Below, in pieces: positions 47,809 to 56,160 of a DNA stretch of 64,000 nt. How positions within the stretch are numbered: the stretch's first letter is position 1; the number at the start of each line of letters is the position of its first letter. Location of the stretch: assembly GCA_002483345.1 (NCBI GenBank), contig DLHS01000015.1, forward strand, positions 468,525 through 532,524. Direction: 5' to 3'. Both the position numbers and the translations under genes were made by a program. Below the pieces are notes generated by a model. It was not told the DNA's origin. It ran no database searches and saw only the letters and a list, made by a program, of their open reading frames with translations. This DNA is from Bacteroidetes bacterium UBA7662. Its GTDB lineage: Bacteria; Bacteroidota; Bacteroidia; UBA7662.

Positions 47809-47840
47809 AACAGCCCCACTGCCATGGGGCTGTTGTTTTT
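47809..47840 (+). terminator. Hairpin between the giant T9SS gene and the lipoprotein gene
   Basis: CAGCCCCA / TGGGGCTG stem with a 6-nt loop; the T-run (GTTGTTTTTT) is on the forward strand. Both flanking genes are on the reverse strand, so it faces the wrong way for them. It could end antisense transcription, or act weakly after the lipoprotein gene. Confidence 0.5.
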
Positions 47841-48461
47841 TCAATAAACTACTTCATGGAAATGTGTTGAGTCTTCGTAAAGAAAATAAACCTTCTCCCA
47901 CTCCGACCAATGTCCCTTTCTCCTGAGACTGAATGAAAAATGAATGGGCTCATAGGCTGTATACATAAAGTTGTATACAACATCAACCGGCCAGGGAGCA
48001 TAGACAGAAAATGAACTGTGAGGATCTGAAACGACAAGACTGTCTCCTTCGGAAAAATGAGCATTTAAAAACCGAATCCGGAGCGTACTGTTGGTCAAAA
48101 ATCTGAAATCCTGATAATAGCTGCCATTTTCCGTCACATTCAATTCGTCCAGGCAATCGTAAGCAGGAAGCAAAGCCGGCCGTATCATAATGCTGGTATT
48201 CTTTCCTTTTGACTTAATAATATGCTTATAATAGCCGGTACTGTTTGTGAAGAAAGAGTCTTTCAGAGTCCAGACTTCTTTTTGCTGAATCTGGATGGTT
48301 TCATATACATATATCTTCAGAGGCAGTCCTTTTGGAGGCCTTCCTGATCCTATTACAAAGGACTTCCCCTCACACAGTATAAAATCCGGCGTTTTATTCC
48401 TTTCACACGAGAACAGAAATAACAATAGTACAAATAGGCATTTAATTTTTAACACAGGCAT
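47841..48461 (-). CDS. Lipoprotein of unknown function
   Basis: A 206-residue protein with a lipoprotein signal (LFLFSC, Cys at about residue 19) and a beta-rich body without recognised domains. Cys and aromatic residues are frequent (YDCLDELNV, KGHWSEWEKVYFLYED). It lies upstream of the giant T9SS protein on the same strand with a 72-nt gap and a hairpin between, so it may or may not be co-transcribed. It shares the A+T-rich look of that gene. Confidence 0.7.
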   Translation of the reverse strand: MPVLKIKCLFVLLLFLFSCERNKTPDFILCEGKSFVIGSGRPPKGLPLKIYVYETIQIQQKEVWTLKDSFFTNSTGYYKHIIKSKGKNTSIMIRPALLPAYDCLDELNVTENGSYYQDFRFLTNSTLRIRFLNAHFSEGDSLVVSDPHSSFSVYAPWPVDVVYNFMYTAYEPIHFSFSLRRKGHWSEWEKVYFLYEDSTHFHEVVY

Positions 48462-48548
48462 GACGTATCAGGTTTATGAGGCAATATTAACGGGATAATT
48501 AATGCCGTACAAGCAGCAAACATCACTTTGCTTCATAATTAAAAAATG

Positions 48549-48583
48549 TTGCGTAATTATTTGCAATTCAAATAATTACGCAA
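48549..48583. repeat. Perfect 15-bp inverted repeat in AT-rich intergenic DNA
   Basis: TTGCGTAATTATTTG and its exact reverse complement are separated by CAATT. It lies about 88 nt upstream of the lipoprotein start and 160 nt from tRNA-Pro. It could be an operator for the lipoprotein gene or a recombination or structural site. There is no T-run to make it a terminator. The rest of 48462-48708 is AT-rich with nothing else recognised. Confidence 0.7.
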
Positions 48584-48708
48584 ATTTCATCTGACAGAAA
48601 AATGCATTAAAAAACTAAATAACTATCATTTAACAACTATACATTTCAGCATACAAATCACTATACAATTTGATATACTATCCATAAAAAAGTACTTAAT
48701 AAAACCAA

Positions 48709-48737
48709 AAAAGCCCTTCGGTTTCCCGAAAGGCTTT
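48709..48737 (-). terminator. Terminator after tRNA-Pro
   Basis: On the reverse strand AAAGCCTTTCGG pairs with CCGAAGGGCTTT and is followed by TTTTGGTTTT, directly after the tRNA-Pro gene. Confidence 0.8.
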
Positions 48738-48743
48738 CTGTTG

Positions 48744-48818
48744 TCGGGGTAGCAGGATTCGAACCTGCGACCCCCTGCTCCCAAAGCAGGTGCGCTAACC
48801 GGGCTGCGCTACACCCCG
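48744..48818 (-). tRNA. tRNA-Pro (TGG)
   Basis: The 75-nt cloverleaf reads CGGGGTG for the acceptor 5' strand, a D-arm GCGCAGCCCGGTTAGCGC, anticodon stem CCTGC/GCAGG with loop TTTGGGA (anticodon TGG at 48781-48783), and T-arm GCAGGTTCGAATCCTGC. The 3' acceptor strand is TACCCCG plus discriminator A. CCA is not encoded. Confidence 0.96.
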
Positions 48819-48829
48819 TACAAGTGTTG

Positions 48830-48916
48830 CGGTGAGAGAGAGATTCGAACTCTCGGTACAGTTGCCCGTACGACAGTTTAGCAAACTGTTGGTTTCAGCC
48901 ACTCACCCATCTCACC
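48830..48916 (-). tRNA. tRNA-Ser (GCT)
   Basis: An 87-nt class II tRNA with acceptor GGTGAGA paired to TCTCACC, anticodon loop with GCT at 48880-48882, a long variable arm (CGTACGGGCAACTGTACCG) and T-arm GAGAGTTCGAATCTCTC. It reads the AGC/AGT serine codons. It lies 11 nt upstream of tRNA-Pro. Confidence 0.95.
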
Positions 48917-49015
48917 GTTGATCCGGCTGCCATCGTTTCCGATGGGAGTGCAAATATATAACTTTCCCTTGCCATGCACCACTTTACAAGAAAAAAATGG
49001 CACGATTTGCCACAA

Positions 49016-49042
49016 AAAAAGGCGGCTGCTTTCAGCTGCCTG
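49016..49042 (-). terminator. Terminator after tRNA-Arg
   Basis: On the reverse strand GGCAGCTG pairs with CAGCCGCC (one wobble pair) and is followed by a run of seven T, beginning within a few bases of the tRNA 3' end. It separates tRNA-Arg from the Ser-Pro pair. Confidence 0.75.
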
Positions 49043-49043
49043 G

Positions 49044-49116
49044 TGATCCCGACTGGGGTCGAACCAGTAACCTACTGCTTAGAAGGCAGTTGCTCTATCC
49101 ATTAAGCTACGGGACC
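49044..49116 (-). tRNA. tRNA-Arg (TCT)
   Basis: A 73-nt cloverleaf: acceptor GGTCCCG/CGGGATC, anticodon stem CTGCC/GGCAG-type with anticodon TCT at 49081-49083, T-arm CTGGTTCGACCCCAG. The next three bases on the reverse strand are CCA (49043-49041), so this tRNA may have an encoded 3' CCA, unlike the other two. Confidence 0.95.
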
Positions 49117-49249
49117 AAACGGTTAAACCGCTTAGAAGCCGCAAAGTTAGGGAATTGACACCCACCTGCAACACAGTAAGCGCAGATTGACTGCTGAATT
49201 TTGTCAGTCGGTTTCCCGGTCTCCTCTTCCTTCTTCCGATTTCATAGCC

Positions 49250-49257
49250 TAATTTTG
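49250..49257 (+). promoter_or_regulatory. -7 promoter box of the peroxiredoxin gene
   Basis: TAATTTTG, an exact TAnnTTTG match 68 nt before the ATG. The leader that follows contains an imperfect hairpin (CCACGGAA ... TTCCGTTGG, 49263-49292). Confidence 0.5.
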
Positions 49258-49325
49258 CACCACCCACGGAACTTAATGCCCTTCCGTTGGTTAAAACATC
49301 AGTAACCTTTTAAATCAACACATAT

Positions 49326-49958
49326 ATGTCAGTACTCGTAGGAAGAAAAGCTCCTCATTTTAGCGCCCCGGCCGTCGTAAACGGCGATGAGATGATCGAA
49401 AACTTCTCACTTGATCAATATCTGGGCAAAAAACACGTGATTTTCTTCTTCTATCCGAAAGACTTCACCTTTGTTTGTCCTACTGAACTCCACGCTTTCC
49501 AGGAAAAACTCGCTGAATTCGAGAAAAGAGGCGTTGCCATTGTGGCTGCTTCTACCGATACCGAGGAATCACACTGGGGCTGGTTGCAGATGAGTAAAGC
49601 TGCCGGCGGTATTCAGGGTATCACCTATCCTATTGTAGCCGACACCACCAAAACCATCAGTACCAACTATGGTGTTTTGGCAGGTGATTACGACTACAAC
49701 GAAAATGGCGAACTGGTAGCTACAGGCCCCATGATTGCCTACCGTGGTTTGTTCCTGATCGATAAAGAAGGTATCGTGCAGCATCAGGTGGTGAACAACT
49801 TCCCGCTTGGCCGCAGTGTAACCGAAGCTATGCGTATGGTTGATGCACTCCTTTTCCATGAAGAAAAAGGTGATGTATGTCCTGCCAACTGGGAAGCCGG
49901 TAAAGATGGCCTCAAAGACACCCATGAAGGGGTGGCAGAGTACCTGGCTGCTCACTAA
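49326..49958 (+). CDS. Typical 2-Cys peroxiredoxin (AhpC/TSA family)
   Basis: A 210-residue thiol peroxidase that reduces H2O2 and alkyl peroxides. The peroxidatic Cys is in FTFVCPTEL (about residue 52) and the resolving Cys in GDVCPANW (about residue 180). The C-terminal extension needed for the typical 2-Cys mechanism is present, and no GGLG/YF hyperoxidation motif is obvious. A consensus promoter precedes the gene and a terminator follows it. Confidence 0.95.
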   Translation: MSVLVGRKAPHFSAPAVVNGDEMIENFSLDQYLGKKHVIFFFYPKDFTFVCPTELHAFQEKLAEFEKRGVAIVAASTDTEESHWGWLQMSKAAGGIQGITYPIVADTTKTISTNYGVLAGDYDYNENGELVATGPMIAYRGLFLIDKEGIVQHQVVNNFPLGRSVTEAMRMVDALLFHEEKGDVCPANWEAGKDGLKDTHEGVAEYLAAH

Positions 49959-49978
49959 GCAGATTTTACCCGCGTTAA

Positions 49979-50011
49979 AAAGAGAGCTGCCGTACAGGTG
50001 GCTCTTTTTTT
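49979..50011 (+). terminator. Terminator after the peroxiredoxin gene
   Basis: An imperfect GAGCTGCC / GGTGGCTC hairpin followed by a run of eight T, about 25 nt after the stop codon. Confidence 0.7.
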
Positions 50012-50018
50012 GTCCCTC

Positions 50019-50066
50019 CGTGCCTCCGTGTACTCAGTGGTTAAACTCGGAGCACACGAAGGCACG
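50019..50066. repeat. Inverted repeat of the CCTCCGTG type
   Basis: CGTGCCTCCGTGT (50019-50031) and ACACGAAGGCACG (50054-50066) are inverted repeats with one mismatch, spaced by 22 nt. The wording resembles intergenic repeats seen in many bacterial genomes. It has no coding potential. Confidence 0.5.
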
Positions 50067-50114
50067 AAGAGCAGGGCACTTATTCTTCCGAAGGATAATC
50101 ATCCTGTTAAAATT

Positions 50115-50138
50115 GTCAAAAGTTAGGCGGCTTTTGAC
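50115..50138. promoter_or_regulatory. Possible operator upstream of the MacAB-like operon
   Basis: GTCAAAAG and its exact complement CTTTTGAC flank 8 bases, 45 nt before the ABC ATPase ATG. It could be a repressor-binding palindrome. No regulator gene is adjacent. Confidence 0.35.
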
Positions 50139-50183
50139 CCTAAATGTGAAAGAAGCTGTGAAATTGCGTATTCATCTCCTGTC

Positions 50184-50861
50184 ATGATTGATATCCAGCA
50201 AATCCGAAAATCCTATACCATTGGCCAGAACACCCTGGAGGTGTTGAAAGGTATTGATCTGCACATTGCAGAAGGGGAATTTGTGTCTATCATGGGTTCC
50301 TCAGGATCCGGAAAATCAACCCTGCTGAATATACTGGGCATACTGGATAATTATGATCTTGGTGATTATCATCTGGCAGGACATCATATCAAAAACCTCT
50401 CTGAAACCAAATCTGCACAGCTTCGTAACAAGCTGATTGGCTTTGTTTTTCAGTCGTTTAATCTGGTGAACTTCAAAAATGCCGTTGAAAACGTGGCTTT
50501 GCCCCTGTATTATCAAGGCGTGCCCCGGAAAAAAAGGAATGCAATGGCACTCGAATACCTGGAGCAGGTAGGTTTAAAAGACTGGGCCGATCACCTGCCC
50601 AATGAAATGTCAGGGGGGCAACGACAGCGGGTGGCAATCGCCAGGGCGCTGATTACGAAACCTGCCCTCATTCTGGCAGATGAACCCACAGGGGCCCTCG
50701 ACAGTACCACATCCGAACAGGTGATGGATATACTGGAAGACGTTAACAAATCGGGTATTACAGTGGTAATTGTAACCCACGAGCAGGAAGTAGCTAAAAG
50801 AACGCAGCGGGTTATCCGGTTGAAGGACGGTCATATCGTGAACGAAGCACAATATGTTTGA
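50184..50861 (+). CDS. ABC transporter ATP-binding protein (MacB/LolD type)
   Basis: A 225-residue ATPase with Walker A GSSGSGKST, signature MSGGQRQRVAIARAL, Walker B LILADEPTGALDS and the switch His in VTHEQE. This LolD/MacB subfamily powers FtsX-like permeases by mechanotransmission. It overlaps the first permease gene by 8 nt. With two permeases and an adaptor it forms a four-gene tripartite exporter; an outer-membrane TolC partner is not encoded here. Confidence 0.94.
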   Translation: MIDIQQIRKSYTIGQNTLEVLKGIDLHIAEGEFVSIMGSSGSGKSTLLNILGILDNYDLGDYHLAGHHIKNLSETKSAQLRNKLIGFVFQSFNLVNFKNAVENVALPLYYQGVPRKKRNAMALEYLEQVGLKDWADHLPNEMSGGQRQRVAIARALITKPALILADEPTGALDSTTSEQVMDILEDVNKSGITVVIVTHEQEVAKRTQRVIRLKDGHIVNEAQYV

Positions 50862-52086
50862 AGTTGATAAATGGCAGGAGATATTCGCGACCATCCGTAA
50901 AAACCGGTTGCGGACGTTTCTGACCGGTTTCAGTGTGGCCTGGGGCATTTTCATGCTTATTATTCTGCTCGGGAGTGGTCAGGGTTTGCAGAATGGCGTG
51001 GCCCATCAATTTAAAAGTGATGCCACCAATGCGGTATGGGTCTCAGGCGGGCAAACCACCATGCCCTATGACGGCATGCAGCCGGGAAGGCCCATCCGGC
51101 TAAGAACTGAAGACTACAGTGAAGTAGCGAAAATAGAAGGCAATGAAAATCTGACGCCCCGTTTAAACCTGTGGAATATAACCCAACTGACTTACAATGG
51201 TGATTACGGACAGAATTTCAATGTAAGATCTGCCAACCAGTATATGGTTGCTGGCGAAAACATCCAGGTGGTAGAAGGCAGGTTTCTGAACCATCAGGAT
51301 GTCGTTGAAAACCGGAAAGTGGCCTGCATTGGCCTCCCCGTAAAAAATGAATTGTTCAAAGGAGAAAACCCGATCGGAAAATATTTCGAGATAAACGGGA
51401 TTCCCTTTCTGGTGGTAGGCCTTTTTACAGATGTAGGTGGAGAAGACGACAACCGCAGATGTTATATACCCTGGACTACCTCTCAAAAAGCATTCGGTTA
51501 TGCCGACAAGATAGATCAGTTTGTATTTACAATGAACCCTTCCCGGCTGGAAGACAACGAGGCCCTGATTGCTGATATCAGGAATCGGTTTTCGAAAAAA
51601 TACCGGTTTAATCCGGAAGACGAACGGGCCTTGTTTGTATGGACCACCTACGAAGAATTCAAAAAAGTAATGGGTTTAATGCTCGGTATTAAAATATTTG
51701 TTTGGATTATTGGTATTGGCACCATACTCGCCGGTGTAGTAGGTGTGAGTAACATCATGATGATAGCGGTAAAAGAACGAACCAGGGAAATAGGCGTACG
51801 CAAAGCTTTGGGGGCCACTCCCTGGAGCATCATCGGTATGATTTTGCAGGAATCTGTCTTTATAACCTCCATTGCAGGTTATTTGGGCATGTTACTCGGT
51901 ATCGGCCTCATTGAGCTGCTTTCAAGTCAATTACCTAATACCGACTTCTTCCGCAACCCGGAAGTTAACCTTACCACAGCCCTGAGTTGTGTAGCCGTTT
52001 TAGTACTTGCCGGCACGCTGGCCGGGCTTATACCTGCCCGCAGAGCTGCTTCCATCCGACCCATTGAAGCCCTGAGAGATGAATAG
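50854..52086 (+). CDS. MacB-like ABC permease 1
   Basis: A 410-residue permease with an N-terminal membrane helix (about 20-42), a periplasmic MacB_PCD domain (about 45-265) and a C-terminal FtsX domain with three membrane helices. The coupling segment KERTREIGVRKALGATPW is conserved. It is the paralogue of the next gene, and the two likely form a heterodimer. Confidence 0.92.
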   Translation: MFEVDKWQEIFATIRKNRLRTFLTGFSVAWGIFMLIILLGSGQGLQNGVAHQFKSDATNAVWVSGGQTTMPYDGMQPGRPIRLRTEDYSEVAKIEGNENLTPRLNLWNITQLTYNGDYGQNFNVRSANQYMVAGENIQVVEGRFLNHQDVVENRKVACIGLPVKNELFKGENPIGKYFEINGIPFLVVGLFTDVGGEDDNRRCYIPWTTSQKAFGYADKIDQFVFTMNPSRLEDNEALIADIRNRFSKKYRFNPEDERALFVWTTYEEFKKVMGLMLGIKIFVWIIGIGTILAGVVGVSNIMMIAVKERTREIGVRKALGATPWSIIGMILQESVFITSIAGYLGMLLGIGLIELLSSQLPNTDFFRNPEVNLTTALSCVAVLVLAGTLAGLIPARRAASIRPIEALRDE

Positions 52087-53344
52087 CTGGATGGATGCCG
52101 ATCGCTGGAATGAAATCTGGCATGTATTGATGCGGAATAAGACCCGCACGTTTCTAACCGCTTTTGGCGTATTCTGGGGTATTTTTATGCTCGTAATCAT
52201 GCTGGGCAGTGGTAACGGGTTGGAAAATGGTGTTAAAAAGGGCTTTGCCGGACATGCTACCAACAGTGTTTTCATGTGGGCGGAGGAAACCACCATCCCT
52301 TACAAGGGCCTTCCCAGGGGCAGGCATTATAACTTCAAAAATGAAGATGTCAAAGCCGCACTGGCAGCTATTCCCGAGATAAAGGCACTGGCTCCCCGTT
52401 GTCAGCTTGGTGGCTGGCGGGGCGGCAACAATGTGGTAAGGGGAACGGTTACCGCAGCATTCACAATTACAGGTGATCTGCCGGTGATTCAGGAGATTCA
52501 ATCGGTTACCCTGACTTCAGGACGGTTTATCAATAACTTCGACATCCATGAAAAACGCAAGGTTTGTGTCATTGGCAGTCGTGTTCGCGAGGTTTTGTTT
52601 AAGAAAAACGAAGATCCGCTGAATGAATATATCCGGATTCAGGGTGTTTATTTTAAGGTCATCGGCACCTTTAAAACCACCTCCTCCAACGACCGGGAAG
52701 AGTCAATGAATACCATTTACCTGCCTTTCTCTACGTTTCAGCAGGTTTTTAACTGGGGAGATAACCTGGGTTGGTTTGCCATTACCAGCAAGGACGATGT
52801 GCCTATCAGCAAAGTGCTTGAAAAACTGGTTCCTTTGCTTCAGGAGCGGCATAAAATTGCTCCGGCCGACAAAGCGGCCATTGGTTACTTCAACCTGGAG
52901 GAAGAGTTTCAGAAATTTCAGGGGCTGTTTACCGGAATTCGTACTTTGATCTGGATAGTGGGTACCGGAACCCTGCTGGCAGGAGTTATCGGTGTCAGCA
53001 ACATCATGCTGATTGTGGTGCGTGAAAGAACCAAAGAAATAGGCATCCGGCGCGCTTTGGGAGCTCCGCCTTCCAATATCATTACCCAGATTATGGCAGA
53101 AGCCGTTATCTTGACCCTCACAGCGGGATACTTCGGATTGGTGACAGGGGTTCTTTTGCTTGAAACCATTTCAAAATCTATTGGTGAAGGTGGAGAAGAA
53201 GCCATGTTCCTGCACCCCGAAATAGACATTAAAGTAGCAATTTATGCCCTCCTCATACTCATTGTCAGTGGCTTGCTGGCTGGTTTAATCCCCGCCCGAC
53301 GTGCCATTGCTGTTCCTACTGTAGAAGCCCTCAGAACTGAATAA
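52079..53344 (+). CDS. MacB-like ABC permease 2
   Basis: A 421-residue paralogue of the preceding permease with the same plan and the coupling segment RERTKEIGIRRALGAPP. The ATG at 52079 overlaps the previous gene by 8 nt. A second ATG at 52091 aligns better with the first permease's start and is an alternative. It lies 7 nt before the adaptor gene. Confidence 0.92.
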   Translation: MNSWMDADRWNEIWHVLMRNKTRTFLTAFGVFWGIFMLVIMLGSGNGLENGVKKGFAGHATNSVFMWAEETTIPYKGLPRGRHYNFKNEDVKAALAAIPEIKALAPRCQLGGWRGGNNVVRGTVTAAFTITGDLPVIQEIQSVTLTSGRFINNFDIHEKRKVCVIGSRVREVLFKKNEDPLNEYIRIQGVYFKVIGTFKTTSSNDREESMNTIYLPFSTFQQVFNWGDNLGWFAITSKDDVPISKVLEKLVPLLQERHKIAPADKAAIGYFNLEEEFQKFQGLFTGIRTLIWIVGTGTLLAGVIGVSNIMLIVVRERTKEIGIRRALGAPPSNIITQIMAEAVILTLTAGYFGLVTGVLLLETISKSIGEGGEEAMFLHPEIDIKVAIYALLILIVSGLLAGLIPARRAIAVPTVEALRTE

Positions 53345-53351
53345 ACCCAAC

Positions 53352-54455
53352 ATGAAAAAGTTTTTTAGGATTACCCTTTTTGTCCTTTTAGGCGCCGTAT
53401 TCGTTTATACGCTTTATTATCTCTACCAGAAATCGGAAGAAAAACCGGTGGTTTATGAGACAGAACAGGCGGTTTACAGAGACATTATCAAAAAAACCGT
53501 TGCTACCGGCAGTGTGAAGCCCCGGAAGGAAATCGAAATCAAACCGCAGGTATCCGGTATCATCGAAAAATTGTATGTGGAAGCCGGTGATAAGGTAAAA
53601 AAAGGCGATCTGATTGCCAAAATCAAAATTATCCCCAACCTGGCCAACCTCAGCAATGCCGAAACCCGGTTAAACCGGGCTAAAATATCATTGGATCAGG
53701 CCAAAATAGATTTTGAAAGAAACAAAAGCCTTTACGAGCAAAAGGTTATTTCAATCGCTGAGTTTCAGCAGTTCAAACTGGCGTATGAAAATGCACGGGA
53801 AGAGCTGAAAGCTGCCGAAGACAACCTGGAAATTATCCGGGAAGGGGTTGCCAAAAGTTCGAGTGGCACTACCCTTACCCTGGTTCGTTCCACCGCCACC
53901 GGTACAGTACTGGATGTGCCTGTGGAAGAAGGTTTTTCAGTTATTGAAGTCAATAATTTCAATGTAGGCACTACCATTGCCACGGTTGCTGATTTGGGTG
54001 AAATGATTTTTGAAGGTAAAATAGACGAATCAGAAGTTGGCAAAATCAAAGCCGGTATGCCCCTCATTCTGACCATAGGAGCCATCGACCAGACAAAATT
54101 TAACGCTATCCTCGAATTCATTGCCCCCAAAGGCATCAGTGAAAATGGTGCTATCCAGTTTACCATTAAAGCAGCTGTAAAGCTTGAGTCTGATCATTTC
54201 ATCCGGGCCGGCTACAGCGCCAATGCCGACATCGTGCTGGCAAGGGCCGACAGTGTATTGTCGATACCGGAGGCGTTGATATTATTTGAAAAAGAAAAGG
54301 CTTATGTTGAGGTAGAAAAAGCACCACAGCAGTTTGAGAAGAAGTTTATCAAAACCGGCCTGTCAGATGGTGTCAATATCCAGTTGCTGGACGGGTTGGA
54401 TGACAAGGTCAAAATCAAAAAACAAATCGCACCTTCAGAAACGCCAGCCGGCTGA
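53352..54455 (+). CDS. Periplasmic adaptor (membrane-fusion) subunit, MacA/HlyD type
   Basis: A 367-residue protein with one N-terminal membrane segment (about 5-24), a split barrel-sandwich (lipoyl-like) domain (PRKEIEIKPQVSGIIEKLYVE-like region near 58-78) and an alpha-hairpin coiled coil (about 95-160). A beta-barrel and membrane-proximal domain follow. It would link the two permeases to an outer-membrane duct. Its 3' end overlaps the convergent PAP2 gene by 21 nt. Confidence 0.93.
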   Translation: MKKFFRITLFVLLGAVFVYTLYYLYQKSEEKPVVYETEQAVYRDIIKKTVATGSVKPRKEIEIKPQVSGIIEKLYVEAGDKVKKGDLIAKIKIIPNLANLSNAETRLNRAKISLDQAKIDFERNKSLYEQKVISIAEFQQFKLAYENAREELKAAEDNLEIIREGVAKSSSGTTLTLVRSTATGTVLDVPVEEGFSVIEVNNFNVGTTIATVADLGEMIFEGKIDESEVGKIKAGMPLILTIGAIDQTKFNAILEFIAPKGISENGAIQFTIKAAVKLESDHFIRAGYSANADIVLARADSVLSIPEALILFEKEKAYVEVEKAPQQFEKKFIKTGLSDGVNIQLLDGLDDKVKIKKQIAPSETPAG

Positions 54456-55244
54456 TAAAGACAGACCGGCATCTGCCTGATAAGAGGGAAGCAAAGTTAA
54501 ATTTGTCTTCCCTTTTTTTACAATCCACCTGCCTGCGAAATAGCCAAGCATTGCTCCGGTAAATACATCGGAAAACCAATGACTGCCACTGCCAATCCGC
54601 TGAACTGCCACAGTTGCAGCTGTTGAATAGGCCAATGTACTCACCCACCACCGGTTGTAGGAAGCATCCAGGGCGGAAGCAGCCGCGAATGCAGATATAA
54701 CATGCCCGCTTGGAAAGGAATGATGTCTGCCACCACCTCCGGGGCCATCAAAGCGACCGGGCTCTGCATCCGGATGCCAGCCAGGTTCAGGTCGTTGAAA
54801 GAGGTATTTAGGCAGTTGTACCAGTGCTCTTGTCAGTACAAAGGCCTTGGTGGCATTCATAGCAGCCAGTTGATCCTGCGGACGGTCACGCAACATGCCG
54901 TTCAAATACAGCAGGCCGAGCGCCGGGAAGGTATATAAACCATCTCCCCAGTGCCTGCTTCCCGACCATAAACCAGTGTGAAAGGCATTGCCGGAATTTC
55001 GGAGAACACGCTCAAATACCAGCTGGTCGATCTTAAAAGACACTAAAATACCGGCCGACGTGGCAGAAGCCACGAGCCATGAACGGCCATTCCAGTCGAC
55101 AGGTGATTTTATCAAACCCCAGCTATCCTGCGGATAACTCAGGATATGGCTTTTCGAAAACGGCTTCGGTAGCTGAGAGAAGGCCGCAGAAGTTGTCAAG
55201 ACCCAGCAGGCAAATACCCTGAAAAAATATCCGTACCGACTCAT
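54435..55244 (-). CDS. PAP2 family phosphatase
   Basis: A 269-residue exported membrane protein with a signal peptide (to about residue 22). The three PAP2 motifs are present: K-x4-RP (KYLFQRPEP), PSGH (SFPSGHVISAF) and the R-x5-H-x3-D motif (RIGSGSHWFSD). It could dephosphorylate undecaprenyl pyrophosphate, phosphatidic acid or lipid A; specificity cannot be read. Its start overlaps the mazG stop (ATGA), while its 3' end is antisense to the adaptor gene. Confidence 0.9.
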   Translation of the reverse strand: MSRYGYFFRVFACWVLTTSAAFSQLPKPFSKSHILSYPQDSWGLIKSPVDWNGRSWLVASATSAGILVSFKIDQLVFERVLRNSGNAFHTGLWSGSRHWGDGLYTFPALGLLYLNGMLRDRPQDQLAAMNATKAFVLTRALVQLPKYLFQRPEPGWHPDAEPGRFDGPGGGGRHHSFPSGHVISAFAAASALDASYNRWWVSTLAYSTAATVAVQRIGSGSHWFSDVFTGAMLGYFAGRWIVKKGKTNLTLLPSYQADAGLSLSAGWRF

Positions 55245-56017
55245 GCTTGTTTTTTGGCCTCATTCCAAAAAACATCCATTTCTGTGAGGCTCATTTCTGC
55301 CAGCGACCGGCCCTGACCGGCGGCTTTGGATTCAAGGTACTGAAAACGCTGTATAAACTTCTGGTTGGTACGCTCCAGTGCATTTTCAGGATTTACCTCC
55401 AGAAAACGGGCATAATTAATCATCGAAAACAGTAAATCTCCGAACTCCCCTTCTACTTTGGCCTGATCGCCGGCTTTGACTTCCGTTTGCAGCTCTTGTA
55501 GTTCTTCCTGGACTTTTTCAAACACCTGCTCCTGATTGTCCCAGTCGAAGCCTACCCCCCTCGCCTTTTCCTGGATGCGGGTGGCTTTGACCATCGCTGG
55601 TAATGAGTTGGGGACTCCTTCGAGCACCGACTTCTTGCCTTCCCGCAGCTTCAGTTTCTCCCAGTTTTGTTTTACTTCCTCTTCCCCGCTTACCTTCACG
55701 TCGCCGTAAATGTGAGGATGTCTACTGATAAGCTTTTCACAAATGGCATTCAGTACATCTGTGATGTCAAATGCCCCTTTTTCACTTCCGATTTTGGCGT
55801 AAAAAACGAGGTGAAGCATGACGTCGCCGAGTTCCTTTTTGACTTCCTCCATATCAGACTTCAGAATGGCATCCGCCAGTTCATACATCTCTTCAATGGT
55901 TAGCGGACGCAGCGTTTCCATGGTTTGTTTCATATCCCAGGGACACTGGGCACGCAGTTCGTCCATGATTTGCAGGAGGCGGCCAAAAGCTTCCAAGCGG
56001 GGATCGGGATTTTTCAT
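55241..56017 (-). CDS. mazG: Nucleoside triphosphate pyrophosphohydrolase MazG
   Basis: A 258-residue two-domain MazG. The first domain has CPWDMKQTMETL and EEMYELADAI with ELGDVMLHLVFYA (the ExxE-x12-ExxD metal sites); the second has the shorter EFGDLLFSMINYARF repeat. It hydrolyses non-canonical NTPs to NMP and PPi. It is followed by the PAP2 gene with a 4-nt overlap. Confidence 0.95.
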   Translation of the reverse strand: MKNPDPRLEAFGRLLQIMDELRAQCPWDMKQTMETLRPLTIEEMYELADAILKSDMEEVKKELGDVMLHLVFYAKIGSEKGAFDITDVLNAICEKLISRHPHIYGDVKVSGEEEVKQNWEKLKLREGKKSVLEGVPNSLPAMVKATRIQEKARGVGFDWDNQEQVFEKVQEELQELQTEVKAGDQAKVEGEFGDLLFSMINYARFLEVNPENALERTNQKFIQRFQYLESKAAGQGRSLAEMSLTEMDVFWNEAKKQA

Positions 56018-56136
56018 AGGCCTAATTTCAGGCTTTCTGCTGAATGCAGCATGCGCAACCGATTGAAAATTGCTGAATTTATCCCGGTGGATGCTTTTTC
56101 TTCCAGCTCAGGAACCAAAGGCTGAATAATGGCTGT

Positions 56137-56144
56137 TATCTTTA
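56137..56144 (+). promoter_or_regulatory. Probable -7 box of the NqrM-like gene
   Basis: TATCTTTA, one base off TAnnTTTG, 16 nt before the ATG at 56161. Confidence 0.35.
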
Positions 56145-56160
56145 CATCAACAATCAGCTT

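Noticed and set aside
49079..49267. Open frame overlapping the tRNA-Arg gene
   Set aside because: Covers a tRNA and a promoter on no convincing coding pattern.
48462..49325. Genomic-island attachment site at the tRNA cluster
   Set aside because: No integrase gene and no direct repeat of a tRNA 3' end was found in the window.
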